Assembly: GCA_016721185.1 (NCBI GenBank) | Contig: JADKIP010000013.1 | Coordinates: 285,173 to 349,172, forward strand | Length of the DNA stretch: 64,000 bases | Direction of reading: 5' to 3' | Source of the DNA: Candidatus Dechloromonas phosphorivorans | Lineage (GTDB): Bacteria > Pseudomonadota > Gammaproteobacteria > Burkholderiales > Rhodocyclaceae | Shown here: piece by piece, positions 27,221-36,563 of the stretch | Numbering within the stretch: position 1 is the stretch's first letter | How the letters are laid out: the number at the start of each line of letters is the position of its first letter | Position numbers and translations under genes: made by a program | The notes under the pieces: model-generated | What the model was told of the DNA's origin: nothing | Seen by the model: only the letters and a program-made list of their open reading frames with translations | The model's database searches: none

Positions 27221-28828
27221 ATGTTGCGTATCGCCGTTGCCCAGTTCAACGCCACTGTCGGTGATCTGACCGGCAACGTCGAACGTATCGTTGAATGCGC
27301 CGCGCAGGCTAAAGCGCGCGGCGCTCAGGTGCTGCTGACGCCGGAACTGGCGTTATGCGGCTACCCGCCGGAAGACCTGTTGCTGCGCCCGGATTTTTAC
27401 CGGGCCTGCCAACGGGCGCTGGATGAACTGGCAAGCCGGGTTGAGGGCATTGCCCTGATTGTCGGCTATCCGCAAGAGCATGAAGGCCGTCGTTACAACG
27501 CGGCTGCGGTCATCGAAAATGGCCGGAAAATTGCGGTTTACCGCAAGATTCGCCTCCCGAATTACGAAGTCTTTGATGAGAAACGTTATTTCGATGCGGG
27601 CACTGAAGCCTGCGTTGTGACGCTTGGCGGTGTCCGTTGCGGGATCAATATCTGTGCCGACATCTGGGAACCCGGTGCGGCCGAACTGGCGCATGCTGCC
27701 GGTGCCGAACTGCTCCTCGTGCTCAACGCCTCACCCTGCCATCTCGAAAAACACGAACAACGTGCCCAAGTGCTGGGTGACCGGATCAAGGCGACGGGCA
27801 TTCCCGCCATTTACTGCAATCTGGTGGGTGGCCAGGACGAACTGGTGTTCGATGGCGCCTCATTCGCTCTCGACGCGCAGCAAAATTGCCAGATGCGCCT
27901 GCCGCAGTTCGTCGAAGCGCTGGGTATTGTCGATTTTGATGCCGGAGATTTGCGCTCCGACGATAGGGTGAGCGAGCTGTCCGTTGAAGCGGAGGCTTAC
28001 CAGGCGCTGGTGCTTGGCGTTCGCGACTACATTGGCAAGAGTGGTTTCAAGGGCGCCATCATTGGTTTTTCCGGTGGTATCGATTCCGCGCTGACCCTGT
28101 GTGTTGCGGTCGACGCGCTGGGGGCCGAAAAAGTGCGGGCGGTGATGATGCCGTCGCCCTACACCGCGCAGATGAGTCTTGACGACTCGCGGGCGATGAT
28201 CAAAACGCTCGGCGTTCGTTACGACGAAATCCCCATTTCGCCCGCCATGCAGATCTACCAGACGATGCTCGACCCGCTGTTTGCCGGGCTGCCGGCCGAC
28301 ACCACGGAAGAGAACATTCAGGCCCGAATTCGTGGCAACCTGCTGATGGCGCTCTCCAACAAAACCGGTTCGCTGGTGCTGACCACCGGCAACAAATCGG
28401 AAATGGCGGTGGGCTACTGCACGCTGTACGGCGACATGGCCGGCGGTTTTGCGGTGATCAAGGACGTTTACAAAACACTGGTTTATCGCCTGTCGCGCTA
28501 CCGGAATTCAATCTCGCCGGTCATTCCGGAAAACATCATCGTTCGGCCGCCATCCGCCGAGTTGAAGCCGGATCAGACCGATCAGGACTCCCTGCCGCCT
28601 TACGAAGTGCTCGATGCCATCGTTCGCGCCTACATGGAAGAGGATCGCAGCCCGCGTGAAATCATCGCCGCCGGCCTGCCGGAAGAGGCGGTCAGGCGCG
28701 TTGTCCGTTTGCTGCGCATTGCCGAGTACAAACGCCGGCAGTCGCCGGTCGGCATTCGCATCACGCCGCGTGGTTTTGGCAAGGATTGGCGTTATCCTAT
28801 TACCAATCGTTATCAAGACGAATTTTAA
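27221..28828 (+). CDS. nadE: NAD+ synthase, glutamine-hydrolysing
   Basis: A 535-residue two-domain enzyme that amidates deamido-NAD+ using glutamine. The N-terminal nitrilase-type glutaminase has the Glu-Lys-Cys triad in LLTPELALCGYPPED, RKIRLPNYEVFDE and CGINICADIWEPG. The C-terminal ATP-pyrophosphatase domain starts near residue 265 with the P-loop GFSGGIDSALTL. It directly follows ppa, which would remove the pyrophosphate formed. Confidence 0.96.
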   Translation: MLRIAVAQFNATVGDLTGNVERIVECAAQAKARGAQVLLTPELALCGYPPEDLLLRPDFYRACQRALDELASRVEGIALIVGYPQEHEGRRYNAAAVIENGRKIAVYRKIRLPNYEVFDEKRYFDAGTEACVVTLGGVRCGINICADIWEPGAAELAHAAGAELLLVLNASPCHLEKHEQRAQVLGDRIKATGIPAIYCNLVGGQDELVFDGASFALDAQQNCQMRLPQFVEALGIVDFDAGDLRSDDRVSELSVEAEAYQALVLGVRDYIGKSGFKGAIIGFSGGIDSALTLCVAVDALGAEKVRAVMMPSPYTAQMSLDDSRAMIKTLGVRYDEIPISPAMQIYQTMLDPLFAGLPADTTEENIQARIRGNLLMALSNKTGSLVLTTGNKSEMAVGYCTLYGDMAGGFAVIKDVYKTLVYRLSRYRNSISPVIPENIIVRPPSAELKPDQTDQDSLPPYEVLDAIVRAYMEEDRSPREIIAAGLPEEAVRRVVRLLRIAEYKRRQSPVGIRITPRGFGKDWRYPITNRYQDEF

Positions 28829-28855
28829 GAAACTGAATCAAGAGGACGCACGAAT

Positions 28856-29197
28856 ATGAAAAAAATCGAAGCCATCATCAAGCCCTTCAAACTCGACGAA
28901 GTTCGTGAAGCGCTTTCGGAAGTCGGCATTACGGGTCTGACCGTCACCGAGGTCAAGGGCTTTGGCCGCCAGAAGGGGCATACCGAGTTGTATCGCGGCG
29001 CTGAATACGTCGTTGATTTCCTGCCCAAGATCAAGATCGAAATCGTGGTCAATAACGAGCATGCGGAAGCCGCAATTGACGCCATCATCAAGGCGGCGCG
29101 CACGGGGAAAATTGGCGATGGCAAGATTTTTGTCATGCCGGTTGAGCACGTGGTGCGGATTCGTACCGGCGAAACCAACGAAGCTGCTGCTGTCTGA
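28856..29197 (+). CDS. glnB: Nitrogen regulatory protein PII
   Basis: A 113-residue trimeric signal protein that reports 2-oxoglutarate, ATP/ADP and glutamine state. The T-loop has the uridylylation site Tyr51 in GHTELYRGAEYVVDFLPK, and TGKIGDGKIFV and VVRIRTGE form the nucleotide site. AGAGGA precedes the ATG. No amtB is adjacent, so I use glnB rather than glnK; the two cannot be separated by sequence alone. Position after nadE, a glutamine user, may be meaningful. A terminator follows. Confidence 0.92.
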   Translation: MKKIEAIIKPFKLDEVREALSEVGITGLTVTEVKGFGRQKGHTELYRGAEYVVDFLPKIKIEIVVNNEHAEAAIDAIIKAARTGKIGDGKIFVMPVEHVVRIRTGETNEAAAV

Positions 29198-29217
29198 GTT
29201 TTTCGGGTGGTTTGAAA

Positions 29218-29250
29218 CAAAGGGGCGGCTCAGGCTGCCCTTTGTTTTTT
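29218..29250 (+). terminator. Terminator between the PII gene and the Smr gene
   Basis: The arms CAAAGGGGCGGC and GCTGCCCTTTG pair around a TCAG loop with a small imperfection and are followed by six T. It ends the PII transcript. The upstream ...AAACAAAGG side gives a weak T-rich tail on the other strand, so it may also serve the converging Smr gene, whose stop lies in the hairpin. Confidence 0.72.
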
Positions 29251-29781
29251 GGGTGAACGTAAAAGCACCAGCAACGCGCCTTCGCCGCCATCTTGCGGCT
29301 TGGCCTGGCAGTAGGCGAGGACTTCATCGCGTTGCATCAGCCAACCGCGAACCAGCTGGCGCAGAATGGAAATTTTCTGTGGCGAACGCAAGCCTTTGCC
29401 ATGAACGACGCGAACGCAGCGCTTGCCCCAGTGCAGGCTCTCGGCCAAAAAGGCGGCGAGCAGTTGGCGCGCTTCATCACGATTCAGCCCATGCAGGTCA
29501 ATTTCATCCTGGGTGACCCAGCGGCCGCGTCTTAAATCGCGCAAGACGCTGCTGGCCAGCCCAACCCGTAGATAACTGGGCTCATCCCCGCCCTCCAGCC
29601 GGTCTTGCAGGCTGATCTGGCCATGCAGGCTTTCATTGAGCGCGGCGCGCTCGTCAGCCAGATGTTGCAGGGGCCGCGGTGGCGGCATTGGCCCGCCGAG
29701 ATGAACGCGGCCGGAGGCTGGCAATGGCTGGGTGTCAGCTACTGCCGCCCGAAAAGCGGCAAGATCGTCGGCGTCGGTCAA
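29230..29781 (-). CDS. Smr-domain protein
   Basis: A 183-residue protein with a variable N-terminus and a C-terminal Smr domain (about 95-175). The domain shows the IDLHGLNRDEARQLLAAFL start, the central RVVHGKGLRS loop, and the end segment AKPQDGGEGALLVLLR. Stand-alone Smr proteins (SmrA/SmrB, YfcN class) are nucleases; E. coli SmrB cleaves mRNA at collided ribosomes. Whether this copy does so is inference. It lies 15 bp downstream of trxB on the same strand. Confidence 0.85.
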   Translation of the reverse strand: MTDADDLAAFRAAVADTQPLPASGRVHLGGPMPPPRPLQHLADERAALNESLHGQISLQDRLEGGDEPSYLRVGLASSVLRDLRRGRWVTQDEIDLHGLNRDEARQLLAAFLAESLHWGKRCVRVVHGKGLRSPQKISILRQLVRGWLMQRDEVLAYCQAKPQDGGEGALLVLLRSPKKQRAA

Positions 29782-29796
29782 GTCGCCTCGTGATAT

Positions 29797-30753
29797 TTAG
29801 CTAAGCTGATCCAGGTAGCGCTCGGCATCAAGCGCTGCCATACAGCCGGTACCGGCTGAGGTACAGGCTTGGCGGTAGATGTGATCCTGCACATCGCCCG
29901 CCGCGAAGACGCCCGGGATGCTGGTTTGCGTCGCATTGCCCTGGCGGCCTGCTTCAGTAATGATGTAGCCGCCTTCCATGGCCAGTTGGCCGGCAAAAAT
30001 ATCGGTATTCGGCTTGTGGCCAATGGCGATGAAAACGCCGAAAACATCGACATGCTGCATTTCACTGGTTTGCAAATTCTTGACGCGCAGGCCGGTAACA
30101 CCAGAGTCGTCGCCTAAAATTTCATCAAGCGCACAGTTGTAGAGAATGGTGATCTTGCCGGCCTTTTGTTTCTCGAACAGCTTGTCCTGCATGATTTTCT
30201 CGGCGCGGAACTTCTCGCGACGATGAATCAGGGTGACGTGGCTGGCGATATTGGCCAGATATAGCGCTTCTTCGATGGCTGTATTGCCGCCGCCAACGAC
30301 GGCAACCGATTTGCCGCGGTAGAAAAAGCCATCGCAGGTGGCGCAGGCGGAAACACCCTTGCCGGCAAATTTCTCTTCCGAGGGCAGGCCGAGATATTGA
30401 GCCGAAGCGCCGGTGGCGATAATCAGCGCATCGCAGGTATAAGTGCCGGTGTCGCCGATCAGGGTGAACGGCTTTTCGGTCAGCTTGGCCGTGTGAATCT
30501 GATCGAAAATGATTTCTGTCTCGAAGCGGCGGGCATGGGCTTCAAAACGCGCCATCAACTCGGGGCCTTGCACGCCGTCGGCATCGGCCGGCCAGTTGTC
30601 GACTTCGGTGGTGGTCATCAGCTGGCCGCCTTGGGCCATGCCGGTGATCATCACCGGGTTCAGATTGGCGCGGGCGGCATAGACGGCGGCGGTGTAACCG
30701 GCGGGGCCGGAACCGAGGATAATGAGGGGGGTGTGGCGAACGGCTTGGGACAT
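29797..30753 (-). CDS. trxB: Thioredoxin reductase
   Basis: A 318-residue FAD/NADPH flavoenzyme that reduces thioredoxin. Seen are the FAD-binding GSGPAGYTAAVYAARA, the redox pair in ACATCDGFFYRGK, the NADPH-binding VVGGGNTAIEEALYLAN, and the C-terminal FAD motif GVFAAGDVQDHIYRQ. It faces a Crp/Fnr regulator across an intergenic region with a large inverted repeat. Confidence 0.97.
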   Translation of the reverse strand: MSQAVRHTPLIILGSGPAGYTAAVYAARANLNPVMITGMAQGGQLMTTTEVDNWPADADGVQGPELMARFEAHARRFETEIIFDQIHTAKLTEKPFTLIGDTGTYTCDALIIATGASAQYLGLPSEEKFAGKGVSACATCDGFFYRGKSVAVVGGGNTAIEEALYLANIASHVTLIHRREKFRAEKIMQDKLFEKQKAGKITILYNCALDEILGDDSGVTGLRVKNLQTSEMQHVDVFGVFIAIGHKPNTDIFAGQLAMEGGYIITEAGRQGNATQTSIPGVFAAGDVQDHIYRQACTSAGTGCMAALDAERYLDQLS

Positions 30754-30782
30754 GACGATCCTCTTGGGTGACTGAGCAGAAA

Positions 30783-30849
30783 ATTATATCGCTGTCTGAG
30801 CTGCCATTTCCCCCCAAGTTCCTTGGGGTATGGCAAAGCGGTTTATAAT
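30783..30849. promoter_or_regulatory. Divergent promoter region with a large inverted repeat
   Basis: Between trxB (minus) and the Crp/Fnr gene (plus) there is a -10 box on each strand: ATTATA at 30783-30788 (TATAAT read on the minus strand) and TATAAT at 30844-30849 on the plus strand. Between them lies a two-part inverted repeat: outer arms TGCCAT (30802-30807) and ATGGCA (30830-30835), inner arms CCCCAAG (30812-30818) and CTTGGGG (30822-30828). The right inner arm overlaps the expected -35 region of the plus-strand promoter, so the repeat is a likely operator, possibly for autoregulation. Confidence 0.6.
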
Positions 30850-30881
30850 CGTTGCGTAACTACATGAACGGAAACTGATTT

Positions 30882-31544
30882 ATGTCCGCTACCAATATTG
30901 GTTTGAGCCTGGTTGTTTTACGCAACGTACCCTTGTTCGCCGAGTTGAACGAGGCTGAGCTGGAAAAAGTCTCAAAGGTTTCCGTGCGCAAGCGCGTTGA
31001 GCGCTCGGCATTTGTGGTTCGGGCCGGAGACAGCACCGATTCGCTCTACATCCTGCTCACTGGACGCGCCAAAGTGACCAATCACGATGAAGAGGGGAAG
31101 GAAATCATTCTTGCCTGGCTCGGGCCGGGTGAGTTTTTCGGCGAGATGGGATTGATCGATGGTAGTCCACGTTCGGCCAATGTGGTCGCCGCTGAGCCTT
31201 GCGAGTTATTGGTGCTGAGCAAGGAAGCTTTCCAGCGCTGTTTGCAGGACAACTTCCAGGTGGCGCAGAAGTTGATGCAGATTCTGGTGCGCCGTCTGCG
31301 CGAGGCTGATCGCAATATTGAGAGCCTGGCCTTGCTGGATGTTTATGGGCGGGTTGCCCGTTTGCTGCTTGAACTCTCGGAAGATGATGAGGGGCGGCGG
31401 ATCGTCAAAAAGAAAATTTCAAAGCAGGATATGGCGAGAATGATTGGTGCTTCACGGGAAATGGTCAGCAAGGTCATGCGGGATCTGGAATTGAGCGGTT
31501 ACATCCTCTGCGAGAATAATCAGGTGATTATTCTGGGTGCATGA
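30882..31544 (+). CDS. Crp/Fnr-family transcriptional regulator
   Basis: A 220-residue regulator with a cyclic-nucleotide-binding-type beta-barrel (about 10-125; GEFFGEMGLIDGSPRSANVV resembles the cNMP phosphate-binding cassette, including the Arg-Ser pair), a dimer helix, and a C-terminal winged HTH (ISKQDMARMIGASREMVSKV). There are no N-terminal Fnr-type cysteines, so oxygen sensing by an FeS cluster is unlikely. The effector is unknown. Its stop overlaps the ftsK start (ATGA), and a strong -10 box lies upstream. Confidence 0.88.
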   Translation: MSATNIGLSLVVLRNVPLFAELNEAELEKVSKVSVRKRVERSAFVVRAGDSTDSLYILLTGRAKVTNHDEEGKEIILAWLGPGEFFGEMGLIDGSPRSANVVAAEPCELLVLSKEAFQRCLQDNFQVAQKLMQILVRRLREADRNIESLALLDVYGRVARLLLELSEDDEGRRIVKKKISKQDMARMIGASREMVSKVMRDLELSGYILCENNQVIILGA

Positions 31545-33850
31545 GGATGGGGGCAAGAATGGTTGATCGGGGCTCAGCGAGTCCCTTGCCGGAAAAAATT
31601 GGTACGCTTTTGCAGGAGTCACGCTGGTTGGCTGTCGGCGCAGTGGCGCTTTTTTTGACGATGGCACTGTGGGGATTCAACAAGGAGGATGCAGGCTGGT
31701 CACATGCGATCGTTTCACACAGTATGCATAATCCCGCCGGACGGGCTGGTGCCTGGATCGCCGATCTGATGCTCTATATTTTCGGATTTTCTGCCTGGTG
31801 GTGGATTGTGCTGCTCGGGATGTCGGTGTGGTGGGGTTTCCGCAAACTGAAAAGCACCGAGAAGCAGGACCGGCGCCCGCTGTTTATCGCGCTGGCCGGG
31901 TTCATTGTGCTGCTGGTCGCCAGTTCGGCGCTGGAAGCCTTGCGCTTTTACACGCTGAAGGTCGAGTTGCCGCTGGCTCCCGGTGGGGTGCTGGGTATCG
32001 AAGTCAGCCGGTATCTGGCGCAGCAGTTCGGCTACACCGGTTCGACCCTGTTTTTGCTGGCCTTGATGGCCGCGGGCTGGAGCATCTTTTCCGGGATGTC
32101 CTGGCTGTGGGCGTTTGAGCGACTGGGTGCCGGTCTGGAATCAGTGGTTGGTATCTTTTATGGTCGGGTCGATGCCTGGCGCGACCGCAAAATTGGCCGT
32201 GAAGTGGCGCAGCAGCGTGAAGTGGTGGTGGAGGAAGAGAAGCGCCGGGTCGAGTTGCACGATCCCATCCTGATTGAAGCGTCTCCGCCGGAAGTGCCGA
32301 TCTCGAAAAAGGCTGAAGCGCGGGCCGATCGGGAGAAACAGACGGTCCTTTTCCCTGAAGAGGTCACCGGCGGTCGCTTGCCGCCGCTACACCTGCTTGA
32401 TCCGGCGCCGCCGGTCACCGAGACGGTGAGTGCCGAAACACTCGAATACACCTCGCGCCTGATCGAACGCAAGCTGGCTGATTTTGGCGTCCAGGTCAAA
32501 GTGCTGGCCGCCTTGCCTGGCCCCGTTATCACCCGCTACGAAATCGAGCCGGCGGTGGGGGTCAAAGGGGCGCAGATCGTCAATCTGGCCCGTGATCTGG
32601 CGCGCGCGCTGGCCTTGGTCTCGATTCGCGTCGTTGAAACCGTGCCCGGCAAGGCCTGCATGGCGCTGGAATTACCCAATGCCAAGCGGCAGATGGTCAA
32701 GCTGTCGGAAATCATTTCCAGCAAGCCGTACAACGACATGAACAGCCCGCTGACCGTCTGCCTCGGCAAGGATATCGGCGGTTTGCCGGTGGTTGCCGAT
32801 CTGGCCAAGACGCCGCATTTGCTGGTCGCCGGGACGACCGGCTCCGGCAAGTCGGTCGGCGTCAATGCGATGATTTTGTCGATGCTCTACAAGTCCGATC
32901 CCGAGCAGGTTCGGCTGATCATGGTCGACCCGAAAATGCTGGAGCTTTCGATTTACGAAGGCATTCCGCATTTGCTGGCACCGGTCGTCACCGACATGAA
33001 GCAGGCGGCCAACGCGCTGCACTGGTGCGTGACCGAGATGGAGAAACGCTACAAGCTGATGTCGGCGATGGGCGTACGCAATATCGCCGGCCTGAATACC
33101 AAGATTCGCGATGCCGAAAAGCGTGGCGAGCATATTCCCAATCCGCTGACGCTGACGCCGGAAACGCCGGAGCCCTTGAAGACCCTGCCATTCATCGTCG
33201 TCATCATCGACGAACTGGCTGATCTGATGATGGTCGTCGGCAAGAAGGTTGAAGAGCAGATTGCCCGACTGGCCCAGAAGGCCCGCGCTTCCGGTATTCA
33301 CCTTGTGCTGGCGACGCAGCGGCCGAGCGTTGATGTCATCACCGGTCTGATCAAGGCCAATATTCCGACCCGCCTTTCTTTCCAGGTTTCCAGCAAGATC
33401 GACTCGCGGACCATTCTCGACCAGATGGGCGCCGAGGCGCTGCTGGGGCAGGGCGACATGCTTTACCTCGCACCCGGTACCGGCTATCCGACCCGCGTTC
33501 ATGGCGCTTTTGTTTCCGATGATGAAGTGCACCGTGTGGTTGAACACCTGAAGTCGCTGGGCGCGCCGGAGTACATTGAAGACATTCTCAGCGGTTCGGC
33601 CGGTGGCGATGAAGAGGGCGGCGAAGGCGGCGAGAGCAGTTCGGATGCCGAGAGCGACCCGCTTTACGATCAGGCGGTGGATATTGTGCTGAAGAACAAG
33701 CGGGCCTCGATTTCGCTGGTCCAACGCCACTTGCGCATTGGTTACAACCGCTCGGCACGCTTGATTGAAGCGATGGAAAAAGCCGGTCTGGTTTCGTCGA
33801 TGGATGGTCGTGGTGGCCGCGAAGTGATGGCCCGCAAGGAAGCTGAATGA
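31541..33850 (+). CDS. ftsK: DNA translocase FtsK
   Basis: A 769-residue septum-associated DNA pump that helps segregate chromosome termini. The N-terminal 190 residues hold about four membrane helices, followed by a short charged linker, an alpha/beta motor with Walker A GTTGSGKSVGVNA (about residue 432), Walker B VVIIDELADLMMVVG, and the C-terminal gamma winged-helix domain (ISLVQRHLRIGYNRSARLIE) that reads KOPS. The linker is short, as in SpoIIIE-like members. An in-frame ATG six codons on (31559) is an alternative start. Confidence 0.96.
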   Translation: MRMGARMVDRGSASPLPEKIGTLLQESRWLAVGAVALFLTMALWGFNKEDAGWSHAIVSHSMHNPAGRAGAWIADLMLYIFGFSAWWWIVLLGMSVWWGFRKLKSTEKQDRRPLFIALAGFIVLLVASSALEALRFYTLKVELPLAPGGVLGIEVSRYLAQQFGYTGSTLFLLALMAAGWSIFSGMSWLWAFERLGAGLESVVGIFYGRVDAWRDRKIGREVAQQREVVVEEEKRRVELHDPILIEASPPEVPISKKAEARADREKQTVLFPEEVTGGRLPPLHLLDPAPPVTETVSAETLEYTSRLIERKLADFGVQVKVLAALPGPVITRYEIEPAVGVKGAQIVNLARDLARALALVSIRVVETVPGKACMALELPNAKRQMVKLSEIISSKPYNDMNSPLTVCLGKDIGGLPVVADLAKTPHLLVAGTTGSGKSVGVNAMILSMLYKSDPEQVRLIMVDPKMLELSIYEGIPHLLAPVVTDMKQAANALHWCVTEMEKRYKLMSAMGVRNIAGLNTKIRDAEKRGEHIPNPLTLTPETPEPLKTLPFIVVIIDELADLMMVVGKKVEEQIARLAQKARASGIHLVLATQRPSVDVITGLIKANIPTRLSFQVSSKIDSRTILDQMGAEALLGQGDMLYLAPGTGYPTRVHGAFVSDDEVHRVVEHLKSLGAPEYIEDILSGSAGGDEEGGEGGESSSDAESDPLYDQAVDIVLKNKRASISLVQRHLRIGYNRSARLIEAMEKAGLVSSMDGRGGREVMARKEAE

Positions 33851-34467
33851 AATTTGCCTTAAAAATGCTGTCGACCGTAGCAATCGCTGTTTTGCCCTTG
33901 CTGGCGGAAGCGGGGGCGGTCGATCAGTTACATCAGTTTCTGAACAGCACGCGCACGCTGAGGGCCGAGTTTTCCCAGATGGTGGTCGCCAAAAATGGCC
34001 GCAAGCCGCAGCAGTCTTCCGGTGTCGTGGCAATTTCCCGGCCGGGAAAACTGCGCTGGGATATTCAGAAGCCTTACCCACAGCTAGTGGTTGGCGACGG
34101 CGAGAAAATCTGGATCTACGACGCCGAATTGAAACAGGTGACGGTGCGCAAGGCCGGTCAGGCAATCAGCGGTTCACCGGCGGCGCTGTTGGCTGGTAGC
34201 AACGAGCTGGAAAAGAATTTCACCCTGAGCGAAGCCGGCGAGGCGGACGGGATGAACTGGGTCGAGGCGACGGCCAAGGCAGACGAAAGCGGTTTCGAGA
34301 AAATCCGGCTCGGTTTTATCGGGGCGGATCTGCGCGCCATGGAGCTTTTCGATAACTTTGGCCAGACCACGCTGATTCGATTTTCCCGGCTGGAGCGCAA
34401 TCCGCAATTGCCGGCGACGACTTTCAAGTTCACACCACCCGCCGGGGTGGATGTGGTTGGCGAATAG
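33847..34467 (+). CDS. lolA: Outer-membrane lipoprotein carrier LolA
   Basis: A 206-residue periplasmic chaperone that carries lipoproteins from LolCDE to LolB. It has a signal peptide (first about 23 residues, ending ALPLL/AEAGA), then RTLRAEFSQMV, the SRPGKLRWD core strand, and the late YD...GQTTLIRFS segment. Its ATGA overlap with ftsK reproduces the widely conserved ftsK-lolA order. Confidence 0.94.
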   Translation: MKFALKMLSTVAIAVLPLLAEAGAVDQLHQFLNSTRTLRAEFSQMVVAKNGRKPQQSSGVVAISRPGKLRWDIQKPYPQLVVGDGEKIWIYDAELKQVTVRKAGQAISGSPAALLAGSNELEKNFTLSEAGEADGMNWVEATAKADESGFEKIRLGFIGADLRAMELFDNFGQTTLIRFSRLERNPQLPATTFKFTPPAGVDVVGE

Positions 34468-34628
34468 CCCCGTTTCAGTAAATCCGCCGGCTGCTGGTTT
34501 TTCCGGATTCCTGCCGGCTTGGGAATGACGGCTTTGAAAAGTTTGACTGCTCGTACTTAAGCCGCTGTAAACCCCTGAAATTACGGCATATCTGCTAAAA
34601 TTCGCCCGGATTTTTCAGGCTTCTTCTA

Positions 34629-36563
34629 TTGTCTTCCCTTAAAGAAATATTCTCTCCCGGCGGTCCGCTGGCGCAGTCAATCAGCGGCTATCGCGTGCGC
34701 GAGCAGCAGGTTGATATGGCCGAGCGCATTGCTGCCGCCATCAACAGTTGTTCGGTGTTTATCGCCGAGGCGGGGACGGGCACGGGCAAAACTTTTGCCT
34801 ACCTGGTGCCGGCCCTGAAGTCGGGCGGCAAGGTCATCGTCTCCACCGGCACCAAAACCTTGCAGGACCAGTTGTTCAACAAGGATCTGCCGATGGTGCG
34901 CGATGCCCTGAAGGCGCCGGTCAAGATTGCGCTGCTCAAAGGGCGGGCCAACTATGTTTGCCCTTACCACCTGCAACAGTCGCTGGCCGATGGTCGTTTC
35001 CTGACCCGCGAAGATGCGGCCGACGCGCGCCGCATCTCGGTTTTTGCCAAAGTCACCCACACCGGCGACAAGGCCGAATGTGTGGAAGTCTCCGAATCAT
35101 CGCCGGTCTGGAACCACGCCACTTCGACCCGCGAAAACTGTCTCGGTCAGGATTGCCCGGACTACAAGGAGTGCTTCGTCATGCTGGCCCGTCGCGAGGC
35201 GATGGCGGCCGATCTGGTGGTGGTCAATCACCACCTCTTTTTTGCCGATGTGATGCTGCGTGACGAAGGCATGGCGGAATTACTGCCGGCCTGCAACACG
35301 GTGATTTTCGACGAAGCGCACCAGTTGCCGGAAGTGGCGACGCTGTTTTTTGGCGATACCGTATCGACGGCCCAAATCCTTGATCTGGCCCGCGATGCGC
35401 GCACCGAAGGCATGCTGAATGCCCGCGACTGCCTTGATCTGCCGTCGGCCAGCCGGGAAATGGAGAAAGTTGCCAAGGACTTGCGTCTGGCGGTTGGCCT
35501 CGATGCCGGGCGCTTCTCCTACGGTCAACTGGAAGAAAAGCCCGATTTTTTGCCTGCGCTGAAAGCCCTTGAGGCAGAAGTGACGAAGTTTGCTGCAATT
35601 CTGGAAACTCAGGCCGAGCGTGCCGAAGGTCTGGAGAAATGCTGGCAGCGATCGGTGGAGTTGGTTCAGCGCCTGGGCGAATGGCAGAAAATCACCGCCG
35701 GTTACGTGCGCTGGGCCGAAGCTTTTAGTCAATCCTTGCAACTGAATTCAACGCCGCTTGATGTCGCCGAAATTTTCCGGAAACAGATGGGCGGCCATCC
35801 CCGCGCCTGGATTTTCACCTCGGCGACGCTGGCGGTGCAGGGTAAATTTCATCACTACTGCGCTGAACTGGGACTTGGCGAGCCGGAGTCGGCCTGCTGG
35901 GAAAGCCCCTTCGATTACGGCAAACAAGCCGTGCTCTACGTGCCGCTCGGCATGCCGGAGCCGAATTCCTACGGTTATACCGAGGCAGTTGTGGACGCCG
36001 CTTTTCCTGCCGCAGTGGCGGCCGGCGGTGGCGCATTTTTCCTGTGCACCAGCCTGCGCGCCATGCGCCGGACGCATGAACTGATCAAGGCGCGGCTGGA
36101 GGATGAAGGCCACGAAATGCCCTTGCTGATGCAGGGCGAGGGCAGCAAGAATGATCTGCTGCAACGCTTTCGCCAGTACGGTAATGCCATTCTGGTTGGC
36201 AGCCAGAGTTTCTGGGAAGGCGTTGACGTGCGTGGCGAGGCGCTGTCGCTGGTCGTTATCGACAAAATTCCCTTCGCGCCGCCGGACGATCCGGTGCTCT
36301 CGGCGCGCATCGAGCAGATGCGGCTGCAGGGCCGCAATCCCTTCATGGAATACCAGTTGCCGCGCGCCGTCATCAACGTCAAGCAGGGCGCCGGGCGGCT
36401 GATTCGCGACGAAACCGATCGCGGCGTGCTGATGATTTGCGATCCGCGACTTTTATCAAAGCCTTATGGTCGTCGGGTCTGGCAAAGTTTGCCCCCGATG
36501 AAACGGACCAAGGAGCTTTCTGAAGTGCTCAAATTTTTTGCTAACCGGAACGGCGATGTTTGA
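34629..36563 (+). CDS. DinG/YoaA-type ATP-dependent DNA helicase
   Basis: A 644-residue superfamily 2 helicase of the XPD-like group. Walker A is AEAGTGTGKTFAYL, Walker B is VIFDEAHQLPEV, and the late motifs GSQSFWEGVDVRGE and QGAGRLIRDETDRGV are clear. Four cysteines (YVCPYH, NCLGQDC, KECF) form the usual FeS cluster. The start is TTG at 34629. The compact length matches YoaA more than the longer DinG. It probably unwinds 5' overhang substrates in repair. The following gene overlaps its end by eight bases. Confidence 0.9.
   Translation: MSSLKEIFSPGGPLAQSISGYRVREQQVDMAERIAAAINSCSVFIAEAGTGTGKTFAYLVPALKSGGKVIVSTGTKTLQDQLFNKDLPMVRDALKAPVKIALLKGRANYVCPYHLQQSLADGRFLTREDAADARRISVFAKVTHTGDKAECVEVSESSPVWNHATSTRENCLGQDCPDYKECFVMLARREAMAADLVVVNHHLFFADVMLRDEGMAELLPACNTVIFDEAHQLPEVATLFFGDTVSTAQILDLARDARTEGMLNARDCLDLPSASREMEKVAKDLRLAVGLDAGRFSYGQLEEKPDFLPALKALEAEVTKFAAILETQAERAEGLEKCWQRSVELVQRLGEWQKITAGYVRWAEAFSQSLQLNSTPLDVAEIFRKQMGGHPRAWIFTSATLAVQGKFHHYCAELGLGEPESACWESPFDYGKQAVLYVPLGMPEPNSYGYTEAVVDAAFPAAVAAGGGAFFLCTSLRAMRRTHELIKARLEDEGHEMPLLMQGEGSKNDLLQRFRQYGNAILVGSQSFWEGVDVRGEALSLVVIDKIPFAPPDDPVLSARIEQMRLQGRNPFMEYQLPRAVINVKQGAGRLIRDETDRGVLMICDPRLLSKPYGRRVWQSLPPMKRTKELSEVLKFFANRNGDV

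Noticed and set aside
32672..34165. A 497-codon minus-strand frame
   Set aside because: It is antisense to ftsK and lolA and shows no family motif or ribosome binding site.
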